A program made the translations under genes and the position numbers. A DNA stretch of 43,714 bases. Source: Aeromicrobium phragmitis (lineage in GTDB: Bacteria; Actinomycetota; Actinomycetes; Propionibacteriales; Nocardioidaceae). Positions 7,404 to 18,258 of the stretch are shown here, one piece after another; the stretch's first letter is position 1; each line of letters starts with the position of its first letter. The notes beneath the pieces were generated by a model, which was not told the origin of the DNA, searched no databases, and worked only from the letters and a program-made list of their open reading frames with translations. The stretch spans positions 1 to 43,714 of the forward strand of contig NZ_RDBF01000016.1 in the NCBI RefSeq assembly GCF_003674095.1, read 5' to 3'.

Positions 7404-9740
7404 ATGTCTCTTCCGTTCCCCGTGCCCTCGTCCCCGTCGTCGTCGCGATCGGGTCGAGAGCGGTCCGCGCCGCTCTCGGACCGGCTCCTCGAGGGGCTCA
7501 ACGACGCCCAGCGCGAGGCGGTCAGCCACGTCGGCGGTCCGCTGCTGGTCGTGGCGGGTGCCGGCTCGGGCAAGACCCGGGTGCTGACCCGCCGGATCGC
7601 CTGGCTCATCGCCGCCCGAGGTGCGCATCCCGGCTCCATCCTCGCGATCACCTTCACCAACAAGGCGGCGGCCGAGATGCGCGAGCGCGTGGCGGAGCTG
7701 GTGGGCGGCCGCGCCCGGATGATGTGGGTGTCCACCTTCCACTCGGCGTGCGTGCGCATCCTGCGGCGGGAGGCCAACCGGTTCGGCTACACGTCGTCGT
7801 TCACCATCTACGATGCCGCCGACGCCCGCCGGCTCATGACGCTCGTGTGCCGCGATCTCGACCTCGATCCCAAGAAGGTCAACCCGCGCGGCGTGCTCCA
7901 CCACGTCTCCAATCTCAAGAACGAACTCGTCGACCACGAGGAGGCCGCCCGCCGCGCGGCCACGCCCACCGAGCAGACGTACGCCGAGTGCTACGCGCTG
8001 TATCAGCAGCGGCTCAGAGCGGCCAACGCGATGGACTTCGACGACCTCATCATGAACACGGTCCACCTGCTCCAGGCGTGGCCGGACGTGCGGGAGGCGT
8101 ACCGGCGGCGGTTCCGGCACGTGCTCGTCGACGAGTACCAGGACACCAACCACGCGCAGTACGCGCTCATCCGGGAGCTGTGCGACGCCGAGTCCGACCT
8201 CATGGTCGTGGGCGACTCCGACCAGTCGATCTACGCGTTCCGCGGCGCCAGCATCCGTAACATCCTGGAGTTCGAGAACGACTTCCCGCAGGCCCGCACG
8301 GTGCTGCTGGAGCAGAACTACCGCTCCACGCAGACCATCCTGTCCGCGGCCAATGCGTTGATCAGCCGTAACGAGGGTCGCAAGGACAAGAAGCTGTGGT
8401 CCGCCGAGGGTGACGGCGAGCTCGTGGTCGGCTACGTCGCCGACGACGAGCGCGACGAGGCCCAGTTCGTCGCCGACGAGATCGACCGGCTCAGCGACGA
8501 CGGCGCGGCGCAGCCCAAGGACGTCGCGGTCTTCTACCGCACCAACGCCCAGTCGCGAGTCTTCGAGGAAGTGTTCATCCGCGTCGGTCTGCCCTACCGG
8601 GTCGTCGGCGGCGTGCGCTTCTATGAGCGCAAGGAGATCCGCGATGCGCTCGCGTACATCCGTGTGTTGGTCAACCCTCGCGACGACGTGTCATTGCGGC
8701 GCATCCTCAACGAGCCCAAGCGCGGTATCGGCGACCGAGCCGAGACCGCGCTCGAACAGTTCGCCTCGCGCAACGGCGTCAGTTTCTGGGAGGCCATGAC
8801 CCGCGCCGGTGAGATCGGCGAGCTGGCCACCCGTTCGCGCTCGGCCATCACCGGCTTCGCCGAGGTCATGGCCGGGCTCATGGAACTCGCCGCGTCCGGT
8901 GCGCCGGCCGACGCCGTGCTGGAGGCCGCGCTGACCCGCTCGGGCTACCTCACGGTTCTGGAGGAGAGCCGCGACCCGCAGGACGAGACCCGCGTGGAGA
9001 ACCTCGCCGAACTCGTGGCGGTCGCCCGCGAGTTCGTCGCCGGAGCGGCCACGCTTTCCGAGGACGACGAGGTCGGCGAGGGTGGCGTCGAGGAGGGCGA
9101 TCTCACCCCGGGGTCGCTCGCGGCGTTCCTCGAGCAGGTGGCGCTGGTCGCCGACGCGGACGCGATCCCCGACGAGGGCGAGGGCGTCGTCACCCTGATG
9201 ACCTTGCACACCGCCAAGGGGCTGGAGTTCCCGGTCGTCTTCCTCACCGGCATGGAGGACGGCGTGTTCCCGCACATGCGGTCGATGGGCGACACCAAGG
9301 AGCTCGAGGAGGAACGCCGGCTCGCCTATGTCGGCATCACCCGCGCCCGCGAGCGGCTCTACCTGACCCGCGCCACGGTGCGCTCGGCCTGGGGAGCGCC
9401 GTCGTACAACCCGGCATCGCGCTTCCTCGACGAGGTCCCCGACCACCTGCTCGACTGGCGCCGCATGGGCACCGCGCCGACACAGTGGACGCCCAGCACA
9501 CCGTCGGCGACCGCGCGCCGCGAGTCCTTCCGATCCTCGACCGTGGCCGCCAAGTCCCGTCGGGCCACCCGCGACATCGTGGCGCTGCAGCCGGGCGACC
9601 GGGTCACGCACGACAGCTTCGGCATGGGCACTGTGGTCGCGTTGGAAGGGTCCGGCCAGAACTCCGTGGCGAGCGTCGACTTCGGGTCCGCCGGCGTCAA
9701 GCGGCTCCTCCTGCGCTACGCGCCCCTCGAGAAGATCTGA
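7404..9740 (+). CDS. pcrA: ATP-dependent DNA helicase PcrA/UvrD
   Basis: An SF1A 3'-5' DNA helicase of 778 residues acting in nucleotide excision repair, transcription-coupled repair and replication restart. All helicase motifs are visible in order: Walker A AGAGSGKT (about 50-57), Ia TFTNKAAAEMRERV, II DEYQDTN, III GDSDQSIYAFRGA, IV LEQNYRST, V LHTAKGLEFPVVFLTGMEDG and VI EERRLAYVGITRARERL. The C-terminal 50 residues (LQPGDRVTHDSFGMGTVV and onward) form the Tudor-like domain typical of actinobacterial and Bacillus PcrA, which contacts RNA polymerase. A Ser/Pro-rich N-terminal extension of about 25 residues precedes the helicase core. The ATG at 7404 is supported by the leaderless -10 box. 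Confidence 0.96.
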   Translation: MSLPFPVPSSPSSSRSGRERSAPLSDRLLEGLNDAQREAVSHVGGPLLVVAGAGSGKTRVLTRRIAWLIAARGAHPGSILAITFTNKAAAEMRERVAELVGGRARMMWVSTFHSACVRILRREANRFGYTSSFTIYDAADARRLMTLVCRDLDLDPKKVNPRGVLHHVSNLKNELVDHEEAARRAATPTEQTYAECYALYQQRLRAANAMDFDDLIMNTVHLLQAWPDVREAYRRRFRHVLVDEYQDTNHAQYALIRELCDAESDLMVVGDSDQSIYAFRGASIRNILEFENDFPQARTVLLEQNYRSTQTILSAANALISRNEGRKDKKLWSAEGDGELVVGYVADDERDEAQFVADEIDRLSDDGAAQPKDVAVFYRTNAQSRVFEEVFIRVGLPYRVVGGVRFYERKEIRDALAYIRVLVNPRDDVSLRRILNEPKRGIGDRAETALEQFASRNGVSFWEAMTRAGEIGELATRSRSAITGFAEVMAGLMELAASGAPADAVLEAALTRSGYLTVLEESRDPQDETRVENLAELVAVAREFVAGAATLSEDDEVGEGGVEEGDLTPGSLAAFLEQVALVADADAIPDEGEGVVTLMTLHTAKGLEFPVVFLTGMEDGVFPHMRSMGDTKELEEERRLAYVGITRARERLYLTRATVRSAWGAPSYNPASRFLDEVPDHLLDWRRMGTAPTQWTPSTPSATARRESFRSSTVAAKSRRATRDIVALQPGDRVTHDSFGMGTVVALEGSGQNSVASVDFGSAGVKRLLLRYAPLEKI

Positions 9741-9754
9741 GCGATCGCCCTCGG

Positions 9755-9768
9755 GTGACAGGGTTCAC
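9755..9768. promoter_or_regulatory. Possible Crp/GlxR half-match before the MFS gene
   Basis: GTGACAGGGTTCAC has the outer GTGA-N6-TCAC symmetry of a Crp-type site but lacks the central TA. It sits 5 bases before the proposed MFS start. Weak on its own; noted because a much better match occurs at 12038. Confidence 0.2.
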
Positions 9769-9773
9769 GCACG

Positions 9774-11036
9774 GTGACCGGAACAGAAGCGGGGCGGGGC
9801 TCGTTGTCGACTCTCGTGACCACTTCCACCGTGACACCGCCGGCTGCTCCTGTCCGCACAGAGCCGCAGCGGTCCACCCACGTCTGGTGGGCGATCGTCG
9901 CGCTCGCCCTCGGCGGGTTCGCCATCGGCACGACCGAGTTCGTCACGATGGGTCTGCTGCCCGACATCGCCGCGAGCATCGATCGCTCCATCCCGACCAC
10001 GGGCCACCTCATCACGGCGTACGCCTTCGGGGTCGTCGTGGGAGCACCGCTCATCGTGTCCCTTGGCGCCAAGCTGCCCAAGCGGGAGCTCGCGATCGTC
10101 CTCGTCCTCGGACTCGCCGTCGGCAACGGGCTGACCGCGCTCGCCTCGGGCTACCTGCCGGTCATGGTCTCGCGCTTCATCGCCGGCCTCCCGCACGGCG
10201 CCTACTTCGGGGTCGCCTCGCTGCTCGCCGCGGCGATGGTGCCCCCGTCGATGAAGGGCCGCGCGGTCAGCCGCGTGATGATGGGCCTCTCGGTCGGCAC
10301 CGTTGCGGGGGTCCCGCTCAGCGCGTGGTTGGGGCAACAGCTCGGGTGGCGCGCGGCGTATGCCCTCGTGGTGGTGCTCGCGATCGCCACGGCCGTCATG
10401 ATCCGGGCCTTCGTCGCTCGGGTGCCTGGCACTCCGGACGCGACCATCGGCCGCGAGCTCGCGGCCCTGCGCCGCCCGCAGGTGCTGCTCGCGGTCGCCG
10501 CGGGCATGATCGGCTTCGGTGGCGTGTTCGCGATGTACAGCTACATCGCTCCCATCGTCACCGACGTCTCCGAACTCTCCCGCGCGACCATCCCGTGGGT
10601 GCTGTTCGCCTTCGGGGTCGGCTCGGTGGCGGGGACGTGGCTCGGCGGGGTGCTGGCCGACTGGAACAACGTGCGCCAGCTCGTCGCTGGCTTCCTCGTG
10701 AGCGTCGCCGCCCTCATCGTCTTCTATTTCGCGGCGACCTCGGGACCGGTGATGATCGCGCTCGTGTTCCTCGTCGGAGCGCTCGGCAGCGTGCTGGCGA
10801 TCGGGCTGCAACTACGCCTCATGCATGCCGCCGGCGACGCGCAGATGCTCGGCGCCGCGCTCAACCACTCTTCACTCAACGTGGCCAACGGCCTCGGTGC
10901 CTGGCTCGGCGGGCTCGTCATCGCCGCCGGCTACGGCTACGCGGCACCGAGCCTCGTCGGTGCGGCGCTCGCGGCCGTCGGGTTGGTCATCGTGCTGGCG
11001 GCGGTTGCCGCAGAGCGCCGCCAGCTCAGCCGATGA
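9774..11036 (+). CDS. MFS transporter (DHA1, AraJ/Cml-like)
   Basis: A 420-residue membrane transporter with about 12 predicted helices. The first helix region carries GGFAIGTTEFVTMGLLPDIA, the signature of the AraJ/YdhP/Cml group of DHA1 efflux proteins, and the loop after helix 2 has SLGAKLPKRELAI, the family's MFS motif A position. Others in the group export sugars, arabinosides or chloramphenicol; the substrate here cannot be told. The GTG at 9774 has no good ribosome site; in-frame TTG 9804 and GTG 9816 are alternatives that would remove the Thr/Ser/Pro-rich leader. A GTGA-6-TCAC palindrome lies at 9755-9768 just upstream. The 3' end overlaps the lipase gene by 11 bases, convergently. 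Confidence 0.88.
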   Translation: MTGTEAGRGSLSTLVTTSTVTPPAAPVRTEPQRSTHVWWAIVALALGGFAIGTTEFVTMGLLPDIAASIDRSIPTTGHLITAYAFGVVVGAPLIVSLGAKLPKRELAIVLVLGLAVGNGLTALASGYLPVMVSRFIAGLPHGAYFGVASLLAAAMVPPSMKGRAVSRVMMGLSVGTVAGVPLSAWLGQQLGWRAAYALVVVLAIATAVMIRAFVARVPGTPDATIGRELAALRRPQVLLAVAAGMIGFGGVFAMYSYIAPIVTDVSELSRATIPWVLFAFGVGSVAGTWLGGVLADWNNVRQLVAGFLVSVAALIVFYFAATSGPVMIALVFLVGALGSVLAIGLQLRLMHAAGDAQMLGAALNHSSLNVANGLGAWLGGLVIAAGYGYAAPSLVGAALAAVGLVIVLAAVAAERRQLSR

Positions 11037-12024
11037 GCTGGGTGCTACCCGTGATCGGGGCCTGCGGGTAGCACCGGATACGGCGCTCGTCGTCGGGGTC
11101 CAGCGTGTTGAGCACGATCTGCGCGACGTTCTTGGAGAACGGCAGGCTCACGTGCTCTGACTGGTCGATGCGGCACACGTCCTGGATGACGATGTTCTCG
11201 ACCTCGGCGCCGGGACCGGTCGCCAACTGTCCGCGCTGCCACGGCGTCACGACCTGGTCCCGCCGGGTCACGATCGTCGTGTAGGACATGCCCGGAATCG
11301 TCTCGCCGTCACCGTTCACCTGCTGGTAGAAGGGCGCCTGCGGGGCCGGGCTCTGGTCGGCCTGCTGAGCGGCGGCCGGCAGGTTCACCAGCTCAAGCAC
11401 CGCCATGGCGGCGCCGAACAAGCGCACGAGTTTGCCGAATTCGGTGATGCCCGAGAGTGTCGTCGGGTGGTTGGAGGGCGCGAGGCCGATCACCTGGTTG
11501 ACCTTCTGCGGCGCGATGAGGTTGGCGTAGTAGCGCGAGATCACTCCGCCCTGCGAGTGGCCGACGAGATCGATCTGAGCGGCGCCGGTGCTCGCGAGCA
11601 CCCGGTCGACGAAGGGCCCGATCTCGTGGGCGTTCGCGATGAGGTCGCCGGTGCCGTTGAGGAAGGCGATACCCGTGGAGTTGCCGTAGTTCAGCGCGAA
11701 CACGCAGTAGCCGCGGTCGGCGAGGATCGGCGCGAGGCCGTTCCAGTTGGCGTAGGCGTTCTCGAAGGTGCCGTGCACCAGGACGACCGGACGCGGATGG
11801 GCGGCGCTGGGCTGGCAGCCCCAGTCGTTGGCACCGAGCGGATCGCGGTCGGGATCGGTGATCGAGCGCGCGTAGGCGGCGGGGAACGAGGAATCCTCGC
11901 CCCACGGCGCGAAGCGGATCGGGTGCGGCACCGGGTTCGGGGCCGCCGCAGTGGCCGGAGCGGCGACGAGAGTGAGCAGGACGGACAACGCCGCGACGAC
12001 CGCGGCAGACAGACGTGTCGACAT
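11026..12024 (-). CDS. Secreted triacylglycerol lipase / esterase (alpha/beta hydrolase)
   Basis: A 332-residue exported hydrolase of the lipase class 2 / EstA type. A signal peptide (1-27; basic MSTR, hydrophobic AAVVAALSVLLTLVA, cleavage after ATA-A) is followed by the mature enzyme with oxyanion motif VVLVHGTFENAYANW, nucleophile Ser157 in GHSQGG, and likely Asp256 (VTRRDQVVTP) and His291 (QSEHVSLPF). Four cysteines (70, 107, 284 and one near 318) could form two disulfides, fitting an extracellular enzyme. The ATG at 12024 has GGGGAG 4 bases upstream. It lies downstream of the sulfate operon on the same strand, with a 90-base gap holding a Crp/GlxR-like site, so it likely has its own promoter. 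Confidence 0.92.
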   Translation of the reverse strand: MSTRLSAAVVAALSVLLTLVAAPATAAAPNPVPHPIRFAPWGEDSSFPAAYARSITDPDRDPLGANDWGCQPSAAHPRPVVLVHGTFENAYANWNGLAPILADRGYCVFALNYGNSTGIAFLNGTGDLIANAHEIGPFVDRVLASTGAAQIDLVGHSQGGVISRYYANLIAPQKVNQVIGLAPSNHPTTLSGITEFGKLVRLFGAAMAVLELVNLPAAAQQADQSPAPQAPFYQQVNGDGETIPGMSYTTIVTRRDQVVTPWQRGQLATGPGAEVENIVIQDVCRIDQSEHVSLPFSKNVAQIVLNTLDPDDERRIRCYPQAPITGSTQLIG

Positions 12025-12037
12025 GATTTCTCCCCGA

Positions 12038-12053
12038 TGTGACGTAGCTCACG
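12038..12053. promoter_or_regulatory. Crp/GlxR-like operator upstream of the lipase gene
   Basis: TGTGACGTAGCTCACG matches the actinobacterial Crp/GlxR consensus TGTGA-NN-TA-NN-TCACA at every fixed position except the last. It lies 13 bases upstream of the lipase start, overlapping where the leader and core promoter should be, so binding would more likely repress than activate. The regulator itself is not in this window. Confidence 0.6.
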
Positions 12054-12114
12054 AAGCGAGCTGGGGCCACTGTAACGGGGAGTTGCACCCGCTGTCGAGA
12101 GTCCTCCGTCCGTT

Positions 12115-13083
12115 TCAGGTGCTGACCACCGATGGGGCGCCGACGGCCGGCCGCAGCCACACGTGGTCACCCGGGTGAAGGCCCAGCGCGTGCGCTTCGG
12201 TTCGGGTGACGCTCACCTGCACGGGGGCGTACCGGGTGTCGATCGGCGTCACCTCGAGCCGGATTTCGAAACCGACGCGCGTCCATCGGGTGATCGGGCC
12301 GTCCACGACCGCCGCCTGCTCGACCCGGGAGATCTCGATGTCATGCGGCCGGATGAGCCGATCGCCGAGCGTCGTCACCGGCCCGAGGAAGCCCAGCACG
12401 AAGTCGCTCGCTGGCTTGTCGTAGAGGTCGTCGGGCGTGCCGACCTGCTCGATCCGACCGTCGTTGATCACCACGATCGTGTCGGCGACCTCGAGGGCCT
12501 CCTCCTGATCGTGGGTCACGAAGACGGTCGTCACGTGCACGCCGTCGTGGAGCCGGCGCAGCCAGTCGCGCAGTTCCTTGCGGACCTTGGCGTCGAGTGC
12601 ACCGAACGGCTCGTCGAGCAACAGGACACTCGGTTCGATCGCCAGGGCCCGGGCGAGGGCCATGCGCTGGCGCTGACCACCGGAGAGTTGGGCGGGGAGC
12701 CGATGCGCGAACTGCTCGAGATGGACGAGTTCGAGTAGTTCGGCGACGCGGCGCGCGATCTCGGCCTTGGGGCGCTTTCGGATCTCGAGGCCGAACGCCA
12801 CGTTCTTGGCCACGGTCATGTGCTTGAACGCCGCATAGTGCTGGAACACGAAGCCCACGTTGCGGCGCTGGGCGGGCACGTTCGTCGTGTCCCGCCCCTC
12901 GATCTCGATCGTGCCGCTGTCGGCCGTCTCGAGCCCGGCGATGATCCGCAGCAACGTCGACTTGCCCCCACCGCTGGGCCCCAGCAGCGCGGTGAGTCCG
13001 CCGCCGGGGATGCTGAGGTCGATGTCGCTGAGCGCGACGAAGTCACCGAACGACTTGTTGACGCCGACGATCTCGATACCCAT
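12115..13083 (-). CDS. cysA: Sulfate ABC transporter ATP-binding protein
   Basis: The ATPase that powers sulfate/thiosulfate import. The 322 residues show Walker [10 protein letters not shown] near 35-43, Q-loop FVFQHYAAF, signature [16 protein letters not shown], Walker [13 protein letters not shown] and H-loop VTHDQEEA. The C-terminal about 90 residues after [10 protein letters not shown] carry a short TOBE-like regulatory domain. It is somewhat shorter than the roughly 350 residues common for CysA. Its ATG overlaps the cysW stop by one base (TGATG), and it is the last gene of the cysP-cysT-cysW-cysA operon. The assignment to sulfate rather than molybdate rests on the partner binding protein and permeases. 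Confidence 0.93.
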   Translation of the reverse strand: MGIEIVGVNKSFGDFVALSDIDLSIPGGGLTALLGPSGGGKSTLLRIIAGLETADSGTIEIEGRDTTNVPAQRRNVGFVFQHYAAFKHMTVAKNVAFGLEIRKRPKAEIARRVAELLELVHLEQFAHRLPAQLSGGQRQRMALARALAIEPSVLLLDEPFGALDAKVRKELRDWLRRLHDGVHVTTVFVTHDQEEALEVADTIVVINDGRIEQVGTPDDLYDKPASDFVLGFLGPVTTLGDRLIRPHDIEISRVEQAAVVDGPITRWTRVGFEIRLEVTPIDTRYAPVQVSVTRTEAHALGLHPGDHVWLRPAVGAPSVVST

Positions 13084-13913
13084 CAGACTCTCTCCTCCTT
13101 GGGCCGCAGCACGGTGACGATGACGAGCGCCGCCACGGCGATGAGGGTCAGCAGGAAGCTCGTGGCGTATGCAGCTCCCCGCTCGAACTCCAGGTACTTC
13201 TCCTCCACGACGAGGGTCGCGGTCTGGGTCTGCTGGCTGATGTTGCCCGAGACGATCTTCACGGCGCCGAACTCGCCGAGCGAGCGCGCGAGGCTCAGCA
13301 CGACGCCGTATACGAGCGCCCAGCGGATCGAGGGCAGGGTGATGCGGCGGAAGGTCTGCCAGCCGCCAGCGCCCAAGGACCGCGCAGCTTGCTCCTGTTC
13401 GGTGCCGATCTCCTGCAGGACCGGCACGACCTCGCGGATCACGAGCGGCAGGCTCACGAACGCCGTCGCCATGATGATCCCGGGGACCGAGAAGATGACC
13501 TGAAGATCGATCGCGTCGAGCACGGGTGCGAAGTACCCGTCGCGCGGTCCGTAGGCGAGCAGGAGCGCGAGGCCGATGACGACCGGTGAGACCGACAGCG
13601 GCAGGTCCAGCAGCGTGTTGAGCACGCTCTTGCCCCAGAAGTCGTAGCGCACGATGAGCAGCGACATGCCGACGCCGAACACGGTGTTGATCACGACGGC
13701 CCAGAAGGCGACCACCACGGTCATCTGCACGGCGAACACCACGGCCGGGTCCTGCAACGCAGCGGCGAGGTGATTGCCGTCGCCGAACGTTCGCGTGACG
13801 ACGAGCGAAACCGGCCAGACGACGAGGAAGAACAGGTAGCCGAGGACGAGGGCCCGCCGGGCGTGGGTCGCGGGGGTCGGGCGCTGGCCCCGCGCCGTGG
13901 GGTGGCTAGCCAT
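13083..13913 (-). CDS. cysW: Sulfate ABC transporter permease CysW
   Basis: The inner-membrane permease partner of CysT, 276 residues with about six helices. It has the binding-protein-dependent permease EAA-type loop ([25 protein letters not shown]) that contacts the ATPase, and CysW-like segments such as [20 protein letters not shown] and [11 protein letters not shown]. It overlaps cysT by 8 bases upstream and cysA by one base downstream, so all are one translationally coupled unit. Confidence 0.93.
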   Translation of the reverse strand: MASHPTARGQRPTPATHARRALVLGYLFFLVVWPVSLVVTRTFGDGNHLAAALQDPAVVFAVQMTVVVAFWAVVINTVFGVGMSLLIVRYDFWGKSVLNTLLDLPLSVSPVVIGLALLLAYGPRDGYFAPVLDAIDLQVIFSVPGIIMATAFVSLPLVIREVVPVLQEIGTEQEQAARSLGAGGWQTFRRITLPSIRWALVYGVVLSLARSLGEFGAVKIVSGNISQQTQTATLVVEEKYLEFERGAAYATSFLLTLIAVAALVIVTVLRPKEERV

Positions 13914-14754
13914 GACGCGTGACTCTTTGCGAGATGAGGTTCAACGTGACGATCGCGGCCAGCGCGACCGTGAGCAGGATGACCGCCACCGCGGACGCGG
14001 CCGCCGGATTGTCGTTCTCGATGTAGGAGAAGATCCGCACCGAGGCCACTTCGGACTCGAACGGCAGATTGCCCGACAACAGCACGAGCGAGCCGTACTC
14101 GCTGATGCCGCGGGCGAAGGAGAGCGTCGCGCCGGAGGCGATCGAGGGTGCGAGGCTCGGCAGGATGATGCGGCGCCAGGTGGTGAACGTGCTCGCGCCG
14201 AGCGACGCCGCGGCCTCCTCGACTTCGGGCTCGAGTTCCATGAGGACCGGCTCCACCGCCCGGACGACGAACGGCAGGGTGACGAACAACAGCGCGAGGA
14301 ACACCGAGTGCGACGTGTTGGCAACGTTGACGCCCAGCGGGCTCTCGGGTCCGTAGAGGCTCAGCAGCACCAGGCCCGCGACGATCGTCGGCAGCGCGAA
14401 GGGAATGTCGATGATGATCTCCAGGGCGCGCTTGCCCCAGAACCGGTCGCGGACGAGCACCCAGGCGATCAGGGTGCCCATGACGACGTTGACGAGGGTC
14501 ACGAGCAGCGCTTGTCGCACGGTCAGCCCGATGGCCGAAGCCGTCTGCGCGTTGCCGAGCGTCTCGAGGAACACGCCCCAGCCGCCGCCCGCGGCCTGGA
14601 AGGAGATGAGAGCGAGCGGTATCAGCACCAGGATGCTGAACCACGTGACACCGACGCCGAGGCCGATCGCCGCCGGTCGGCTGAGCGTCGAGGCCTTCTG
14701 GCGGGGTCGGCGCCGGCGTGTCGTCCCCGTGGGTTCGGTCAGGACGGGGTTCAC
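13906..14754 (-). CDS. cysT: Sulfate ABC transporter permease CysT (CysU)
   Basis: The second permease of the sulfate importer, 282 residues from a GTG at 14754 that overlaps the cysP stop by 4 bases (GTGA). A basic N-terminus (TTRRRRPRQK) precedes the first helix (IGLGVGVTWFSILVLIPLALI). The EAA-like loop reads EVEEAAASLGASTFTTWRRIILPSL, followed by the CysT-typical LSFARGISEYGSLVLLSGN. The frame is open a further 27 codons upstream, but that would run into cysP; the GTGA junction makes 14754 the better start. Confidence 0.92.
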   Translation of the reverse strand: MNPVLTEPTGTTRRRRPRQKASTLSRPAAIGLGVGVTWFSILVLIPLALISFQAAGGGWGVFLETLGNAQTASAIGLTVRQALLVTLVNVVMGTLIAWVLVRDRFWGKRALEIIIDIPFALPTIVAGLVLLSLYGPESPLGVNVANTSHSVFLALLFVTLPFVVRAVEPVLMELEPEVEEAAASLGASTFTTWRRIILPSLAPSIASGATLSFARGISEYGSLVLLSGNLPFESEVASVRIFSYIENDNPAAASAVAVILLTVALAAIVTLNLISQRVTRHG

Positions 14755-15794
14755 GACTGGAGTCCCGCGGCGGCCTGCAATCGGGTGATGATGCCGTCGG
14801 TCTCGTCGAAGAACTTGCGGTTTACGGCGTCCCATCCCCCGAGATCGTCGTCGATCGTGGAAAGCGTCTCGACCTCGGGGAAGGGATGCGCCGGGTCCAT
14901 CGCTCCGTCGACCTCGGTGAGTTTGACGCCGTCGACCGTGCGCAGCGGACGGAACCCCTTCTCGACGTACGCCGCCTGGCCTTGCGGGGAGAGGACGAAG
15001 TCCAAGAACGCCTGCGCGGCCGGGTCGGCGTCCTTCAGCACCGCGGCGGGGTTCTCGATGAGCAGTGTGTCGCTCGGGACGACGTACTCGATCGGCTCGC
15101 CGCTCTGGCGGGCCAGGATCGCCTCGTTCTCGTAGGAGATGAGCACGTCACCGGTCCCGCTCTGGAACGCCTGGGTGGCGTCGCGGCCGCTGCCCGGGAA
15201 CGCTTCGACGTTCGCCAGGACCGAGGCGAGGAACTCTTCGGCCTCAGCCTCGCTGCCCCCCTGGGCGATGACGTGCTGCCAGGCGCCGAGGATGTTCCAG
15301 CGCGCCGCGCCGGAGGAGCCCGGGTTGGGCGTCACGACTCCGACGTCGTGCCGAGCGAGGTCGTCCCAGCCGCGGATGTCCTTCGGGTTGCCCTCGCGCA
15401 CCACGAGCACGACGACGGAGTCGGTCACGACGCCTTTGTTGGGTCCGTCGTCCCACGTCTGGTCGATGAGTCCGGCATCGACCAGACGCGTCACGTCCGG
15501 TGTCACCGAGAAGTGGACGTAGTCGGCGTCGAGGCCGGAGACCACGGCGCGGCTCTGGTCGCCCGAGGCCCCGTACGACTCCCGCCACGTCACCCCCGCG
15601 CCCTCCTCGGTCCCGGCGAACGCCTGCTGAACCGCGTTGTTGCCGGCTTTGGGGACCGCAAAACCCACGAGCGAGAGCGAGGGGCCGTCGCCACCGCTCC
15701 CCGCTCCGGACGGTGCACAGGCGGCCGTCGCCGAGAGCGCGGCGGCCAGGGCGAGTGCTGCCGTCACAGGGCGGCGTGGAGTCCTTCGGGTCAC
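14751..15794 (-). CDS. cysP: Sulfate-binding lipoprotein
   Basis: The substrate-binding protein of the importer, 347 residues, anchored as a lipoprotein: the signal peptide ends at the lipobox SATAAC with Cys26. The mature part has the Sbp/CysP fold signatures YVHFSVTPDVTRLVDAGLI, GVVTDSVVVLVVREGNPKDI, TPNPGSSGAARWNILGAW and GTGDVLISYENEAI, all typical of the sulfate/thiosulfate family. The GTG at 15794 is the first in-frame start before the signal peptide. It is the promoter-proximal gene of cysPTWA; an imperfect inverted repeat sits at 15809-15874 in the leader region. The closest alternative would be a thiosulfate-preferring CysP; the sequence alone cannot separate the two. Confidence 0.92.
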   Translation of the reverse strand: MTRRTPRRPVTAALALAAALSATAACAPSGAGSGGDGPSLSLVGFAVPKAGNNAVQQAFAGTEEGAGVTWRESYGASGDQSRAVVSGLDADYVHFSVTPDVTRLVDAGLIDQTWDDGPNKGVVTDSVVVLVVREGNPKDIRGWDDLARHDVGVVTPNPGSSGAARWNILGAWQHVIAQGGSEAEAEEFLASVLANVEAFPGSGRDATQAFQSGTGDVLISYENEAILARQSGEPIEYVVPSDTLLIENPAAVLKDADPAAQAFLDFVLSPQGQAAYVEKGFRPLRTVDGVKLTEVDGAMDPAHPFPEVETLSTIDDDLGGWDAVNRKFFDETDGIITRLQAAAGLQS

Positions 15795-15808
15795 GGATCT
15801 GCCTTTCG

Positions 15809-15874
15809 GTCCGGTGGAACGCGACCAACGTACGGTCGGCGGCCGGCTTTGAGACGACGTTCCACAGACCGGAC
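15809..15874. promoter_or_regulatory. Imperfect inverted repeat upstream of cysP
   Basis: The left arm GTCCGGTGGAACG (15809-15821) pairs with CGTTCCACAGACCGGAC (15858-15874): 13 bases pair, with a 4-base bulge in the right arm and a 36-base loop. It lies 14-80 bases upstream of the cysP start, and also within the divergent gap to icd. It could be an operator pair or a leader hairpin for sulfur control. No SAM-riboswitch core was recognised. Confidence 0.3.
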
Positions 15875-15942
15875 GCAGCGGTCCGAGCGGTATGACGCGT
15901 GGTATCCCCGACGGCAGCGCGTCAGGTCCGCGGGAGGCGCGG

Positions 15943-15948
15943 TAGGTT
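15943..15948 (+). promoter_or_regulatory. -10 hexamer of icd (leaderless promoter)
   Basis: TAGGTT ends 7 bases before the GTG start of icd (15956). This spacing supports 15956 rather than an earlier in-frame start at 15899. Confidence 0.45.
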
Positions 15949-15955
15949 GGGCGTC

Positions 15956-18172
<2,217 letters not shown>

Positions 18173-18189
18173 GCCCTCCGGCCCGAGAT

Positions 18190-18241
18190 GTGGTCGGTTT
18201 CGTGTCAGCTGAGCGTGCTCGCCTGACACGAAACCGACCAC
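18190..18241. terminator. Long perfect hairpin between icd and the orphan gene
   Basis: GTGGTCGGTTTCGTGTCAG (18190-18208) and its exact complement (18223-18241) form a 19-base stem with a 14-base loop; the loop holds a further GAGC/GCTC pair (18211-18220). There is no T-tract on either side. It lies exactly between two convergent genes, so bidirectional termination or 3'-end protection is the natural guess, but it may also be one copy of a dispersed palindromic repeat. Confidence 0.6.
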
Positions 18242-18258
18242 GACTGCGCTCAGGCCGG

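Noticed and set aside
15795..15955. SAM riboswitch upstream of cysP
   Set aside because: No conserved core or kink-turn sequence was found; only the bulged inverted repeat is present.
18190..18241. Palindrome considered as a phage attachment site or tRNA remnant
   Set aside because: There is no tRNA cloverleaf, no integrase and no direct repeat partner in the window.
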